A DNA stretch of 64,000 nt from Helicobacter cappadocius (GTDB lineage: Bacteria > Campylobacterota > Campylobacteria > Campylobacterales > Helicobacteraceae). Where the stretch lies: positions 1 to 64,000 of the forward strand of contig NZ_JAUYZK010000002.1 in NCBI RefSeq assembly GCF_030688855.1. Direction: 5' to 3'. Position 1 is the first letter of the stretch; the number at the start of each line of letters is the position of its first letter. Under the pieces are notes generated by a model. It ran no database searches and was not told where the DNA came from. It saw only the letters and a program-made list of their open reading frames with translations. This document shows positions 25,151-37,954 of this stretch, piece after piece. The position numbers and the translations under genes are program-made.

Positions 25151-27421
25151 TTGAAAGAACTTTTTGAACAAAAATCTCCCCTGTATGTGTTTTCTACCCA
25201 AAGATATATTAATGAATTTTATAGAGAATTTGAAGATGGTTTTTTGCCTCAAGTTATGGGTGCAGGGGAGTTTTTTTCTACCATTGTATTTGTACCTTTT
25301 CTCAAGGCTGTACCAAAAAATATTCGCAAGGTATTTTTGTTAAGTGCTATCGCACAAGCTGAAAATCTCACTTCTATGCTCGTATTTGAAAAAAGTTTTT
25401 TGGCTTATTTGGAAAGTAGTTCTTTTTTATTTAATTTTTTTGATGAGATGACCTCATTTTTAATAGATATTAAACAAATCCCTTTAAAGGATACATACGG
25501 GGATTACGAAGATCATTTACAGGTTCTTTTTGGTATCTATGAAAAATATACTCAAAAGCTTAAAGAATATGGATTCTACGATGCTTTAGTTGGAAATAAT
25601 TATGAGATATTGAATAAATATTTTGAAAATAATTCTTGTGTTGAGTTTTATTTAGATGGTTTTTTATCCACTCAAGAGAAGCAGATTTTGACCAAAGTTT
25701 CAGAGGTGGTTCCGGTATTTTTACACATTAAAACAGATCAGTATAATCTTTCTCATTTTGATTTTCTCAATATCGCTTTTGAGCCAGATTATGAGTATAA
25801 AATTAATCTAGGAAACTCTGAAATTATTTCAAAAAAATCTATTGCAAATCAAAACGAAATTCAAGTTTTTGGTTTCAGTTCAAGACTTTCACAAACAGCT
25901 TTGGTTTTTGCAAGAGTGAATGAATGGTTGAGTTCGGGTATAGATCCTCAAAAGGTAGCAATTATTACTCCAAGTGAAGATTTTGCCAAGTATCTCAAGC
26001 TTTTAGATAAACACAATAATCTCAATCTTGCAATGGGTAAAAATATAGCAGAATATCCTTATATTCAAACACTAAAAAACAAGCTCAAATCTATAAAAGA
26101 AACCCCATTACAGGAAAAAGAACATCCTTTATATTGGCTCGTGCAGATAACAAATGAAGTCTTAGAATCTAACTCCGATAAAGGAATTTTGATAAATTTT
26201 CACGACGAACTGATAACATCTTATGAGAAAATTAAAAATATTTTTGATGAATTCTCTTATTGTGAAATTTTGGAATTGTATTTATCGGATTTTATGAATT
26301 TTCGTATAGATGATGCAAGTGGTGGAAAGATAAAAGTAATGGGTGTCTTAGAATCCAGAGGTCTTAGCTTTGAAGCTGTTGTGATTGTGGATTTTAACGA
26401 TCAATTTGTACCTAGTTATAAAGATAGTGATATGTTCTTAAATACCACTATTAGAAAATCATTACAAATCCCTACTGTAAAAGATAGACAGGATTTACAA
26501 AAGCATTATTATTTACAGATTTTTAAAAATACTCATAAGGTTGATATTGTTTTTACAAATACCGAAAGTAATCCATATTCCAAAATGCTTGATGAACTTG
26601 ATTTGAGTGAAAAAATCATAAATGGAGATGAAAAATACACTATTTTTCCAATCAACGAAGAAAAAATTTACAAAAAAGAAGAGATTGTTTTGAAGATACC
26701 ATCAGATTTTGTATTTTCGGCTTCAAAACTCAATACCTTTTTTTCTTGTAAGCGAAGATTTTATTATGCCTACATAGAAAAACTTACACCCCCAAAAGAT
26801 TCTAGTGGAGAGATAAGCTCTATCATTCACCAGGCTTTGAATTTGCAATACAGCGCCTTTATTGGAAAGGTTTTAGATGTGCAGACTATCAAAAACAATT
26901 TTCAAAAATACATCGATCAATTTCAAGTGGATAGTAAAATCAATAAACTTAAGATTGAAATGGCGGCTTTTGAACTTCAAAATTTTTGGAAAATAGAACA
27001 AAAGAGATCTTTTGAAGGTTGTATGGTATTGGGTTGTGAGCAAGAATTTAGAACAAATATAGCAGGATTTAATTTTTTAGGTAGGATAGATAGAATTGAT
27101 GAGTTAGATGGTGTTATTTATTTGATTGATTATAAATACAAATCTAAGCTAAAGGTGAATTCAAAAAAAGAAACCCAATACCCCGATTTTCAGCTGGCAG
27201 TTTATGACTATGGAGCTAGATCTTTAGGCTATGATGGAAAAATAAAAGGTTATATCTATGATCTCAAAAAAGGAGAATTATTAGAAGAGGAATCTTTTGA
27301 AAAAAATAAACAAAAATTGCTAGAAGAATTAAAAATATTCCACGAAGAAATAAACTTTGAAACTACAGAAGAAAAGAAAACCTGCAGATATTGTCCCTAT
27401 GAGGATATTTGCTGTGTTTAG
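25151..27421 (+). CDS. addB: AddB-like PD-(D/E)XK nuclease/inactivated helicase subunit
   Basis: AddB pairs with AddA to resect double-strand breaks for recombination. The 756-residue protein has a divergent UvrD-like N-terminal part without a visible Walker A loop, and a C-terminal nuclease near 520-756. The nuclease has SASKLNTFFSCKRRFYYAYIEKL, GRIDRIDELDGVIYLIDYKYKSK (Asp and Asp-x-Lys catalytic elements), and QLAVYDYG. Four cysteines suited to a 4Fe-4S staple are Cys in FSCKRR and three in CRYCPYEDIC. The start is TTG behind AAAGGGA. The addA partner is not in this window. Confidence 0.85.
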   Translation: MKELFEQKSPLYVFSTQRYINEFYREFEDGFLPQVMGAGEFFSTIVFVPFLKAVPKNIRKVFLLSAIAQAENLTSMLVFEKSFLAYLESSSFLFNFFDEMTSFLIDIKQIPLKDTYGDYEDHLQVLFGIYEKYTQKLKEYGFYDALVGNNYEILNKYFENNSCVEFYLDGFLSTQEKQILTKVSEVVPVFLHIKTDQYNLSHFDFLNIAFEPDYEYKINLGNSEIISKKSIANQNEIQVFGFSSRLSQTALVFARVNEWLSSGIDPQKVAIITPSEDFAKYLKLLDKHNNLNLAMGKNIAEYPYIQTLKNKLKSIKETPLQEKEHPLYWLVQITNEVLESNSDKGILINFHDELITSYEKIKNIFDEFSYCEILELYLSDFMNFRIDDASGGKIKVMGVLESRGLSFEAVVIVDFNDQFVPSYKDSDMFLNTTIRKSLQIPTVKDRQDLQKHYYLQIFKNTHKVDIVFTNTESNPYSKMLDELDLSEKIINGDEKYTIFPINEEKIYKKEEIVLKIPSDFVFSASKLNTFFSCKRRFYYAYIEKLTPPKDSSGEISSIIHQALNLQYSAFIGKVLDVQTIKNNFQKYIDQFQVDSKINKLKIEMAAFELQNFWKIEQKRSFEGCMVLGCEQEFRTNIAGFNFLGRIDRIDELDGVIYLIDYKYKSKLKVNSKKETQYPDFQLAVYDYGARSLGYDGKIKGYIYDLKKGELLEEESFEKNKQKLLEELKIFHEEINFETTEEKKTCRYCPYEDICCV

Positions 27422-27442
27422 AAGATGTAAATATCTTCTTTT
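27420..27442 (+). terminator. Terminator after the AddB-like gene
   Basis: AGAAGAT and ATCTTCT form a 7-bp stem around GTAAAT, followed directly by a T run. It overlaps the stop codon and could also serve the convergent gene at 27466. Confidence 0.55.
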
Positions 27443-27465
27443 GAGTTTTAATTTTAGAGTAGAAA

Positions 27466-28923
27466 TCAGTCTTTTAGACTTGCGATTTGCTCTTTAGAAA
27501 CGACGGTAAATTTTGTATTTTCATTGCATTTAGAATTTCTAGCTTCCTCCAAAAGTTGCTTGATGTCTGCATCAACATAGGGATCGATATAGCCTAATTC
27601 AAATTTTTGACGGCTAATATTTGCATAAAATTCTCCATCTTTTTTTACAATCACCACGCTATAATCTTTTGAAATAGACATAATTTGGATTTTTAGTGAC
27701 ATTTCTAATTTTTGATTGGTTGTAAAAATCAAGAACTTTTTCTCATGGGTTTGTTTATATTTATAATAGTAGTTATATACAGCCTTTTCATTATCGCTTA
27801 ATTTATTTTTATCTAATCTACGTAGGTATTGACCTAAAAATGTCATCGTGCAATATGAATCATTAATATCATGCTTAAAGAACATGTTTTTGATAGCCTT
27901 TGAATTCATTCCTAGTTTCCATATCCTATCATCAAGCTGTGTTGCGCACACATTCATCGCTTCAACTGTTTTATCTATTAGAAGTTCATAAAACTTTTTA
28001 AATGTTGCTTCAAAGAGTTTAAAAAATTGTGCCTTAAAATTTTCAGCCAATTTTGTAAGATTTTCCAGAGTTTTTTGGAGTATTTTTATTTCTTCTTCAG
28101 ATTTTGAGATGATCGCACGTATATTTTCTAGTTTTGCATTCAAGGCTTTTTCATCATTTTTTTTGTTCTCTAGCTTGAGTCTTATTTGTTTGATTTCATA
28201 CACCCCGTTGCGGATTTTGTTGTTTAATTGGAGAATTTTTTCTTTTGTTCCTAAAATAGCTTTAGTAACGCCTCTATAGTTGTATTGCATGTCCAAAAAA
28301 GATTCTTCATAAATTTTACTCGCATTTATATTGACATTTTTTGTGAAATTTTTATAAGAATACTCTAGCCTATTAAGTCGTTGTAAATCTATAACAAAGG
28401 CATCCATCGTGATATTTCTATCTGTAAATACCAAATAATCCATTGCTTTTAATAGGAATCGTTTGGTTTGCAAATAGTTGATTTTAGCTTTTTCATTTGA
28501 TTCATTCATAATAAAATTAATCGCACTGAATTCTTGTGCAAAATATTCCTTCAAACAATCTTGTACCGAAGAAGTCAGTTCGATATTTTTTAATGTGAAA
28601 TAATTTGTTTCTTTAAATATCTTTTGTGCTATTTGATTGCGAATATCCTGTTCTTTTTGCTTAAGTTCTTCATCGGAGTTACTTTTCCAAAAGTCTATTT
28701 CTTTGATGATTGAACCAGGTGGAAAATCTTGATAATAAGAGGCTTTGGCATCTGTGATTGAATATCCATTACTATCACATCGAAATTCCACTAGCATACC
28801 CACAACGGGCAAAAATCTGGAATCGTGCCAACTTTCTTTTCTTAGCTCAAATATTTTTTTGGAAGAATTGGTCACGACCCCTGAACCTGTTGAAATAGAA
28901 TATCTCAATATTTTTCCGTGCAT
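27466..28923 (-). CDS. Unrecognised coiled-coil protein with a cold-shock-like N-terminus
   Basis: I do not recognise this 485-residue protein. From ATG at 28923 (AGGA upstream), residues about 1-60 resemble an OB-fold cold-shock domain (HGKILRYSISTGSGVVT, then VGMLVEFRCDSNG). Residues about 230-330 form a lysine/glutamate-rich coiled coil. The C-terminal part, from about 385 (KKFLIFTTNQKLEMSLKIQIM), looks like a small alpha/beta domain, perhaps a degenerate receiver. No signal or membrane span is seen, so it is cytoplasmic. It faces ftsK divergently with a short shared promoter region and lies inside an otherwise conserved tktA, addB, ftsK block. Confidence 0.75.
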   Translation of the reverse strand: MHGKILRYSISTGSGVVTNSSKKIFELRKESWHDSRFLPVVGMLVEFRCDSNGYSITDAKASYYQDFPPGSIIKEIDFWKSNSDEELKQKEQDIRNQIAQKIFKETNYFTLKNIELTSSVQDCLKEYFAQEFSAINFIMNESNEKAKINYLQTKRFLLKAMDYLVFTDRNITMDAFVIDLQRLNRLEYSYKNFTKNVNINASKIYEESFLDMQYNYRGVTKAILGTKEKILQLNNKIRNGVYEIKQIRLKLENKKNDEKALNAKLENIRAIISKSEEEIKILQKTLENLTKLAENFKAQFFKLFEATFKKFYELLIDKTVEAMNVCATQLDDRIWKLGMNSKAIKNMFFKHDINDSYCTMTFLGQYLRRLDKNKLSDNEKAVYNYYYKYKQTHEKKFLIFTTNQKLEMSLKIQIMSISKDYSVVIVKKDGEFYANISRQKFELGYIDPYVDADIKQLLEEARNSKCNENTKFTVVSKEQIASLKD

Positions 28924-28961
28924 TATCAATCCTAATTTTTGTTGTGCGTTCGCTACTGTGC

Positions 28962-28967
28962 TATAAT
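28962..28967 (+). promoter_or_regulatory. -10 box of ftsK
   Basis: TATAAT is preceded by TGTGC, an extended -10 context. Transcription would start near 28974, downstream of the only conventional upstream start codon (TTG at 28939), which bears on the ftsK start. Confidence 0.55.
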
Positions 28968-29001
28968 TCTAAAATTAGAATTCTATCTAAAAGGACAAAC
29001 T

Positions 29002-31614
29002 ATCAAAAAATTATACACTTTTGTCATATTTTCTGCAACTTTTATATTTTTTTCTATCGCTACAATATTTGGTAATACTGGCTTAGTGGGGAAGTTTGGG
29101 GTTTTTTTTGCAGAAAAAAATATCTATATTTTTGGATATTTTTCTTATGTGTACTTGCTTTTTTTGATTTATCCTGCCTATAGGTTGTATAAGAATCAAG
29201 AGTTTAATCAACGTCGTTTGGAACTTATACTAGGCGGAATTTTAGGATTTCTTGGGCTACTTATTGCTCAAGCGATGATTTTTCAAAAAGGATTTTTGGG
29301 TCAAATTATTTTCGATTTTTTACATCCATTTATAGGAACCTTTGGAATTTTTATCTTGGTATTATTGATGTTTTTTATTGCTTATATAATCTTTTTTCAA
29401 AGACATTTTATGCGTTTGACTCTTGTTGTTAGAATGTATTTTAAAAAAGTTTCAGATTTCATAAAGGATGTTGATTTTAAAACCTTTGGAAAACATATTT
29501 CAATATTTGATAAAACTAAAAATGATGCACATTTTCATCCTAAACCCATTTCTGATATACAAATCTTTAATCCAACCTCAATTTCAAATAAAGAAGATGA
29601 AGATTCTCAAGATACTCTTAGTTTAAAAGCCCCTGAAATTCGTTTTAATGAAAATAATATTAAGGTCACTTATAATCATGTTGTAGATAAAAATGATGAA
29701 GAAAAAAAATATGCAGATATGGTTAGATTGGTTGGTGAAGATGAGGAAGGAGAGGTTCGAAAAGCAGATGTTGAATACTTTTTGGATAAAAATAAAAAAT
29801 TCTTTGATCAGTTATCCAAAGAACATTTTGAAGAACAAGGAGAGCAAAAATCTAACAAAGATTTTGAGAAAATCATAAGAGATATTTCAAAAAATATTCA
29901 AACAACAAAGAAAATTTCTAAAGAAGAGGTTTTTTCAGATATAAGTCATCTTGATGAAAAATCATCACTACTCAAAGAGGATTTGAAATCCGATGAAGTT
30001 AGCCATTTTCAAGAAAAATCAGTAGATAATTTTAATTCTCAAGAGTATTTGGAAGCATCTCAAACGATTCAGCAAAATCAGGGAACAGATATTATAGGTG
30101 AAATACCTAGTTTTACTCAAAATATTCCTACATATAGATCAAAAACGGTTATAGTAAAAGAGCTTAGTGAGAATACACAACTTCTTCAAGAGCTTGAATT
30201 TGGAGAACCAGAGAAACCAAAAGACTATAAACTCCCTAATCTTGATCTTTTAGAAAAACCAAAAACTAAATCAATTCAAATTGATGAAAATGAAATCGAT
30301 CAAAAAATTCAAGATCTTCTCGCAAAACTGAAGATGTTCAAAATCGATGGAGATATTTCTAGAACTTATTCAGGTCCAATTGTCACAACTTTTGAATTTA
30401 AACCCGCAGCAAATGTCAAAGTTAGTAGGATTTTGACTTTGGGAGATGATTTGGCGATGGCACTTAGGGCACAATCTATACGTATTCAAGCTCCAATACC
30501 AGGAAAAGATGTTGTGGGCATTGAAATACCTAATGCCAAAACAGAGATTATTTATTTGCGCGAGATATTAGAAAGTGATCTTTTTGAGAATTCTTCTTCG
30601 CCACTTACTTTGGCACTTGGAAAAGATATTGTTGGTAATCCATTTATTACCGATCTAAAAAAACTTCCTCATCTTTTGATTGCTGGAACGACAGGAAGTG
30701 GTAAAAGTGTGGGTGTAAATTCAATGATATTGTCACTTCTTTTTAGAAATTCTCCAGATAATCTTAAGCTTATTATGATAGATCCTAAAATGGTTGAATT
30801 TAGCATGTATAGTGATATACCGCATTTGCTCACTCCTATTATTACAGATCCTAAAAAAGCAATTTCAGCATTGGCAAGCGCAGTCAATGAGATGGAACGT
30901 CGTTATAAGATTATGAGTGAGTCAAAGACAAAGAATATTGACAAATACAATCCCAAGGCCAAACAAGAAGGTTTGGAGGTTTTTCCATTTTTGGTGATTA
31001 TTATTGATGAACTTGCTGATTTAATGATGACTGGAGGAAAAGAAGCTGAATTTCCAATTGCCAGAATTGCCCAAATGGGTAGAGCAGCAGGGCTTCACCT
31101 CATAGTTGCTACCCAACGTCCTAGCGTGGATGTGGTAACTGGGCTTATAAAAACCAATCTTCCTTCAAGGATTAGTTTTAAAGTAGGTTCAAAAATAGAT
31201 TCTAGGGTTGTTTTAGATACTGAAGGAGCACAAAGTCTTTTAGGAAGGGGGGATATGCTATTTACTCCCCCTGGTGTTAGTGGGGTTGTTAGGCTTCATG
31301 CTCCTTGGGCATCAGAAGAAGAAATTGAAGAAATTGTAGAATTTATCAAATCTCAAAGAGAGGTTGAATACGATAAGAGTTTTTTCGTTGAAGAATCTAA
31401 TCTCGTTTCTAAAAACATTCCTTCTGAAGGTGGAGAACTCATTGATGATGCCAAAAGAATTATCTTGCAGGATAGAAAAACTTCTATCAGCTACCTGCAA
31501 AGAAAACTTGGAGTGGGATATAATAAATCTGCTTCCATTATTGAAGAGCTTGAAAGTCAGGGATTTCTCTCTCCTCCAAATTCAAAAGGAATTAGAGAGA
31601 TTGTGGGGAATTAA
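29002..31614 (+). CDS. ftsK: DNA translocase FtsK, probable ATC start
   Basis: FtsK is the septal motor that pumps chromosomal DNA and aids dimer resolution during division. The protein has four N-terminal membrane spans within about residues 1-140, an acidic linker to about 430, then the motor: Walker A GTTGSGKSVGVN, Walker B VIIIDELADLMM, and ATQRPSVDVVTG. It ends in a winged-helix gamma domain (QRKLGVGYNKSASIIEELESQG). No ATG, GTG or TTG precedes the first span except TTG at 28939, which lies upstream of the predicted transcription start. AAGGA at 28991-28995 is 6 bases before ATC at 29002, so I place the start there (870 residues). Confidence 0.9.
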   Translation: MKKLYTFVIFSATFIFFSIATIFGNTGLVGKFGVFFAEKNIYIFGYFSYVYLLFLIYPAYRLYKNQEFNQRRLELILGGILGFLGLLIAQAMIFQKGFLGQIIFDFLHPFIGTFGIFILVLLMFFIAYIIFFQRHFMRLTLVVRMYFKKVSDFIKDVDFKTFGKHISIFDKTKNDAHFHPKPISDIQIFNPTSISNKEDEDSQDTLSLKAPEIRFNENNIKVTYNHVVDKNDEEKKYADMVRLVGEDEEGEVRKADVEYFLDKNKKFFDQLSKEHFEEQGEQKSNKDFEKIIRDISKNIQTTKKISKEEVFSDISHLDEKSSLLKEDLKSDEVSHFQEKSVDNFNSQEYLEASQTIQQNQGTDIIGEIPSFTQNIPTYRSKTVIVKELSENTQLLQELEFGEPEKPKDYKLPNLDLLEKPKTKSIQIDENEIDQKIQDLLAKLKMFKIDGDISRTYSGPIVTTFEFKPAANVKVSRILTLGDDLAMALRAQSIRIQAPIPGKDVVGIEIPNAKTEIIYLREILESDLFENSSSPLTLALGKDIVGNPFITDLKKLPHLLIAGTTGSGKSVGVNSMILSLLFRNSPDNLKLIMIDPKMVEFSMYSDIPHLLTPIITDPKKAISALASAVNEMERRYKIMSESKTKNIDKYNPKAKQEGLEVFPFLVIIIDELADLMMTGGKEAEFPIARIAQMGRAAGLHLIVATQRPSVDVVTGLIKTNLPSRISFKVGSKIDSRVVLDTEGAQSLLGRGDMLFTPPGVSGVVRLHAPWASEEEIEEIVEFIKSQREVEYDKSFFVEESNLVSKNIPSEGGELIDDAKRIILQDRKTSISYLQRKLGVGYNKSASIIEELESQGFLSPPNSKGIREIVGN

Positions 31615-31687
31615 ATATTTTTCGAAATATCTTGGAATTTATTTATTTTTGAGTTAATATTTTAAAATACATTTTATAAGGATTTTT

Positions 31688-32482
31688 ATGTGGATTACTA
31701 GACAAATTAGCCCAAATTTTAGGCAGGAATACACCATCGAAACGAAGATTCTTGATGCTAGAAGCAAGGAACATATCTTAGAAATTTTTAAAAGTGATGA
31801 TTTTGACCAAATTGCAATGATAGATGAAAAATACATTATGTTAAAAAAATATCTCTACATTGAAAGTGAATTAAATGCTCACATAGGCATGTGCTCTCAT
31901 CCAGATCCAAAAAATGTTTTGATATTGGGAGGATTTAATCTTGAGGTTGCCTATGAAATTTTGAGGCATGAGGGAGTAGAAGTTGATTTTGTCCAAAGCG
32001 ACGAGAAGGTTTTTGACTCTCTTATTAGTTTTTTGCCAAATTTTTCTTCAGTGACTCAAGATATTAGATTTAAAAAATATGATAGAGCGATCGATTTGCC
32101 TGTAAAAAAGTATGATCTCATTATTTGCCTCAATCAACCAAATAGACATGAGATAGATGGAATTTCTAGGATGCTTTCAAAAGAAGGTATTTTGATTTTT
32201 TCTACAAAACATCCATTGCTAGAATTTGATTCTTTTAAAGATAGTATTTCAAGTGCAGGTGAATTTTTTAATATAGTGATGCCATTTTTTGCTCCTCTGT
32301 CAATTATTACCGACAAAGGTTTTGTTTTTGCGTCCAAAAGATACCACCCTTTGGCAGATATGCTATTGCAAAAAATAGATATGCTAGAAGGACTTAAATA
32401 TTATAATCCTGATATTCATCAGGCTAGTTTTGCATTGCCAAATCTTCTGAATGAAAAACTCAAGGGTATATTAAAAAATTAA
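31688..32482 (+). CDS. speE: Spermidine synthase
   Basis: SpeE transfers aminopropyl groups from decarboxylated SAM to putrescine. The 264-residue product follows the divergent Helicobacter SpeE: MWITRQISPNFRQEYTIE at the start, IESELNAHIGMC, the nucleotide loop VLILGGFNLEVAYEILRH, and YYNPDIHQASFALP at the end. It is more divergent than enterobacterial SpeE, with the usual GGGDGG glycine loop reduced to LGGF. CoaE follows after 2 bases; speE, coaE, gatA, guaB is the order I recall in H. pylori. Confidence 0.88.
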   Translation: MWITRQISPNFRQEYTIETKILDARSKEHILEIFKSDDFDQIAMIDEKYIMLKKYLYIESELNAHIGMCSHPDPKNVLILGGFNLEVAYEILRHEGVEVDFVQSDEKVFDSLISFLPNFSSVTQDIRFKKYDRAIDLPVKKYDLIICLNQPNRHEIDGISRMLSKEGILIFSTKHPLLEFDSFKDSISSAGEFFNIVMPFFAPLSIITDKGFVFASKRYHPLADMLLQKIDMLEGLKYYNPDIHQASFALPNLLNEKLKGILKN

Positions 32483-32484
32483 AT

Positions 32485-33078
32485 ATGTCAGCTTTTAAAT
32501 ACGCTATTGTCATTACTGGAGGTATAGGAACAGGAAAAAGTTCAGTTTCAACTATTTTACGTTTGTATGGCTATACCATTATAGATGCAGACAAGATAGC
32601 CCATCAGGTTTTGGAAGAAAATAGTGCTTTAGTGAAAGAATTATTTTCTCAGGATATTTTAGACAAAGATTTGAAAATAGATAGAAAAAAACTAGCTCAA
32701 ATTATATTTTCTAATGAAAAAGACAGAAGAAAATTAGAACATTTTTTGCACCCAAAAATACGTCAAGAAATACTCAATCAAGCCTCAGATCTTGAGATTT
32801 ATAAGCAATATTATTTTTTAGATATCCCATTATTTTTTGAAGTTGGAGGTAGAGAAACTTATGAGGTTGATAAGGTTTTATTGATCTATGCTCCTAGAGA
32901 AATGCAAATACAAAGAATTGTGACTAGAGATGGCATTTCTGAAGAAGAAGCGATAAAACGCATTGATGCACAAATGGATATTGAGAAGAAAAAATTGCAA
33001 AGTGAAAATATCATCAAGAACACAAGAGGCTTGAAATATCTTCAAGAAGAGGTCGAGAATTTTTTAAAAACACTTTGA
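32485..33078 (+). CDS. coaE: Dephospho-CoA kinase
   Basis: CoaE performs the last step of coenzyme A synthesis, phosphorylating the ribose 3' hydroxyl. The 197-residue protein has the P-loop GGIGTGKSSVS near 10-20, DADKIAHQVL, a lid with HPKIRQEI, and the substrate loop LDIPLFFEVGGRETYEVDKVLLIYA. The Arg/Gln-rich stretch QIQRIVTRDGISEEEA is typical. It is tightly coupled to speE. Confidence 0.95.
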   Translation: MSAFKYAIVITGGIGTGKSSVSTILRLYGYTIIDADKIAHQVLEENSALVKELFSQDILDKDLKIDRKKLAQIIFSNEKDRRKLEHFLHPKIRQEILNQASDLEIYKQYYFLDIPLFFEVGGRETYEVDKVLLIYAPREMQIQRIVTRDGISEEEAIKRIDAQMDIEKKKLQSENIIKNTRGLKYLQEEVENFLKTL

Positions 33079-33155
33079 ATTGATATATTAACATGCGGTG
33101 AATTTAAAATTTTAGATTACCAAATATTATCATTAAGGGTTTTTTGGAGACATAA

Positions 33156-33212
33156 TATAGCTTAAAAAAATTGAGGATTTAGAGAGATTTTTAAGCTATA
33201 AAGGTTTATAAT
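33156..33212 (+). promoter_or_regulatory. 13-bp inverted repeat and -10 box upstream of gatA
   Basis: TATAGCTTAAAAA (33156-33168) and TTTTTAAGCTATA (33188-33200) are perfect inverted copies with 19 bases between. TATAAT follows at 33207-33212, so the right arm abuts the gatA promoter. The pair could be an operator or the terminator of speE-coaE. Confidence 0.5.
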
Positions 33213-33245
33213 TCTCGCAGATTAATCCTAATTTGAAGGAAAAAT

Positions 33246-36762
<3,517 letters not shown>

Positions 36763-36771
36763 GCATTTCTT

Positions 36772-37855
36772 TTATGAGTTAAATCTTAATATTTGTTTGA
36801 TTTTTTTATAAAACCTAAGATAAAAACTAGCTTGAAATAAAAATAGAGGATTTTTTTGAAGATAGGATTTGATTCTATATAGCAATAGAGTTTTTTTATG
36901 CAGTGCTATGATTGTGCATGGTAGTCTATTGAGATGTTCTTGTAAAAAAGGAGTTTGTGCGAGATAAAAAAACCATAGATCGGATTTGGGTTCATCTGTA
37001 TAAAACCAAGGCTTTTTATGACCTGCATAATGGATTTGAATCGGTTGAAGTCTGGCTTCGTCAATTTGTTTTTGAGTATAAACACAAGGTGAGAGTTTTT
37101 CCCATTTTTCTCCACACACTTTCCAAGTATAATTTGCAATCATATGCTTGAGACTAAGTGTATGAATATGCGGATAACAAATGATATTGAGCACATCTTG
37201 TTCAGGTAGGATAAGCTTGTGGATATTTGATGTTGCATAATCGATGAATTTTTGTTCGATATTATTTTTTCGCATTGCTTTTAGATTGGCGATAAAATAT
37301 CCTGCACCTATGCCATTTTGAATTGCTTCAAATTCTATTTTTGAGAACTTTTTATAACCCTCTTTCCAGCCGATAAGAGGATAAAATTGATCAGGATTGT
37401 TTAATTTGATTCCTGCTAGATACGAGGAAGTGTTTGCGTCAAAATCTAAAAAACTCTCGCTCACATCTCCTAGAAATACTACATCAACATCTGTAATGAT
37501 TATTTTGTCATATTGCGGAAAAAATCTTGATGGAATAAATTTATAAAAAATTTCTTTGCTGAAATGATGTTTTGAAGTAAGACTTTCCCAAATATCGCTA
37601 AAGAGTCCTTTAGTATTAATAAATTCCAAAGAACAGTTTGAAAAGGATTCAATGGTCTTTTGTAGGGAGGCTTGTTGATCTTGGGTGATGTTATCATGTA
37701 GAACATAGAGTTTATATTCTATCCCCCCCCCCCATATAGGTATATTTTGTATTTTTTAGTAGCGAAAAAAAAGCTACGCTAGCAGGAATAACATAATTAG
37801 TATCAAAACAAAACATCACTGGAATAATTTGTTTTTGAGCGGTTGTGTTTTGCAT
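36772..37855 (-). CDS. Family 8 glycosyltransferase, phase-off by an 11-G tract
   Basis: This is a probable LPS glycosyltransferase that would be 360 residues when in frame. From ATG at 37855 (AAGGA upstream) the first 41 codons encode the GT8 opening IPVMFCFDTNYVIPASVAFFSLL. Then 11 G (37723-37733 on the plus strand as C) shift the frame, and translation stops after 47 residues. The rest (from YKLYVLHDNITQDQQ) continues in the other frame to 36772 and keeps the metal motif DVDVVFLGD and the late HYAGHKKPW. Ten or 13 G would restore the full reading frame. The enzyme's donor and acceptor cannot be told from sequence. Confidence 0.88.
37723..37733 (-). repeat. Poly-G phase-variation tract (11 G)
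   Basis: Eleven C on the plus strand are 11 G in the coding strand of the glycosyltransferase. It is the only homopolymer of this length I found in a coding region. Slippage by -1 or +2 turns the gene on. Confidence 0.9.
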
Positions 37856-37918
37856 CAATATCCTTTTTGAGATTATATGGGGAATTGTATAGAGATTTTT
37901 ATAAAAGATTGCTTGAAA

Positions 37919-37940
37919 TCCTCGCCATTAAAGGCGAGGA
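37919..37940 (-). terminator. Terminator of the hrcA-grpE-dnaK operon
   Basis: TCCTCGCC and GGCGAGGA form an 8-bp GC-rich stem with a 6-base loop, 14 bases past the dnaK stop on the minus strand, followed by TTTC and more T-rich sequence. Confidence 0.6.
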
Positions 37941-37954
37941 TGGATAATCGAATT

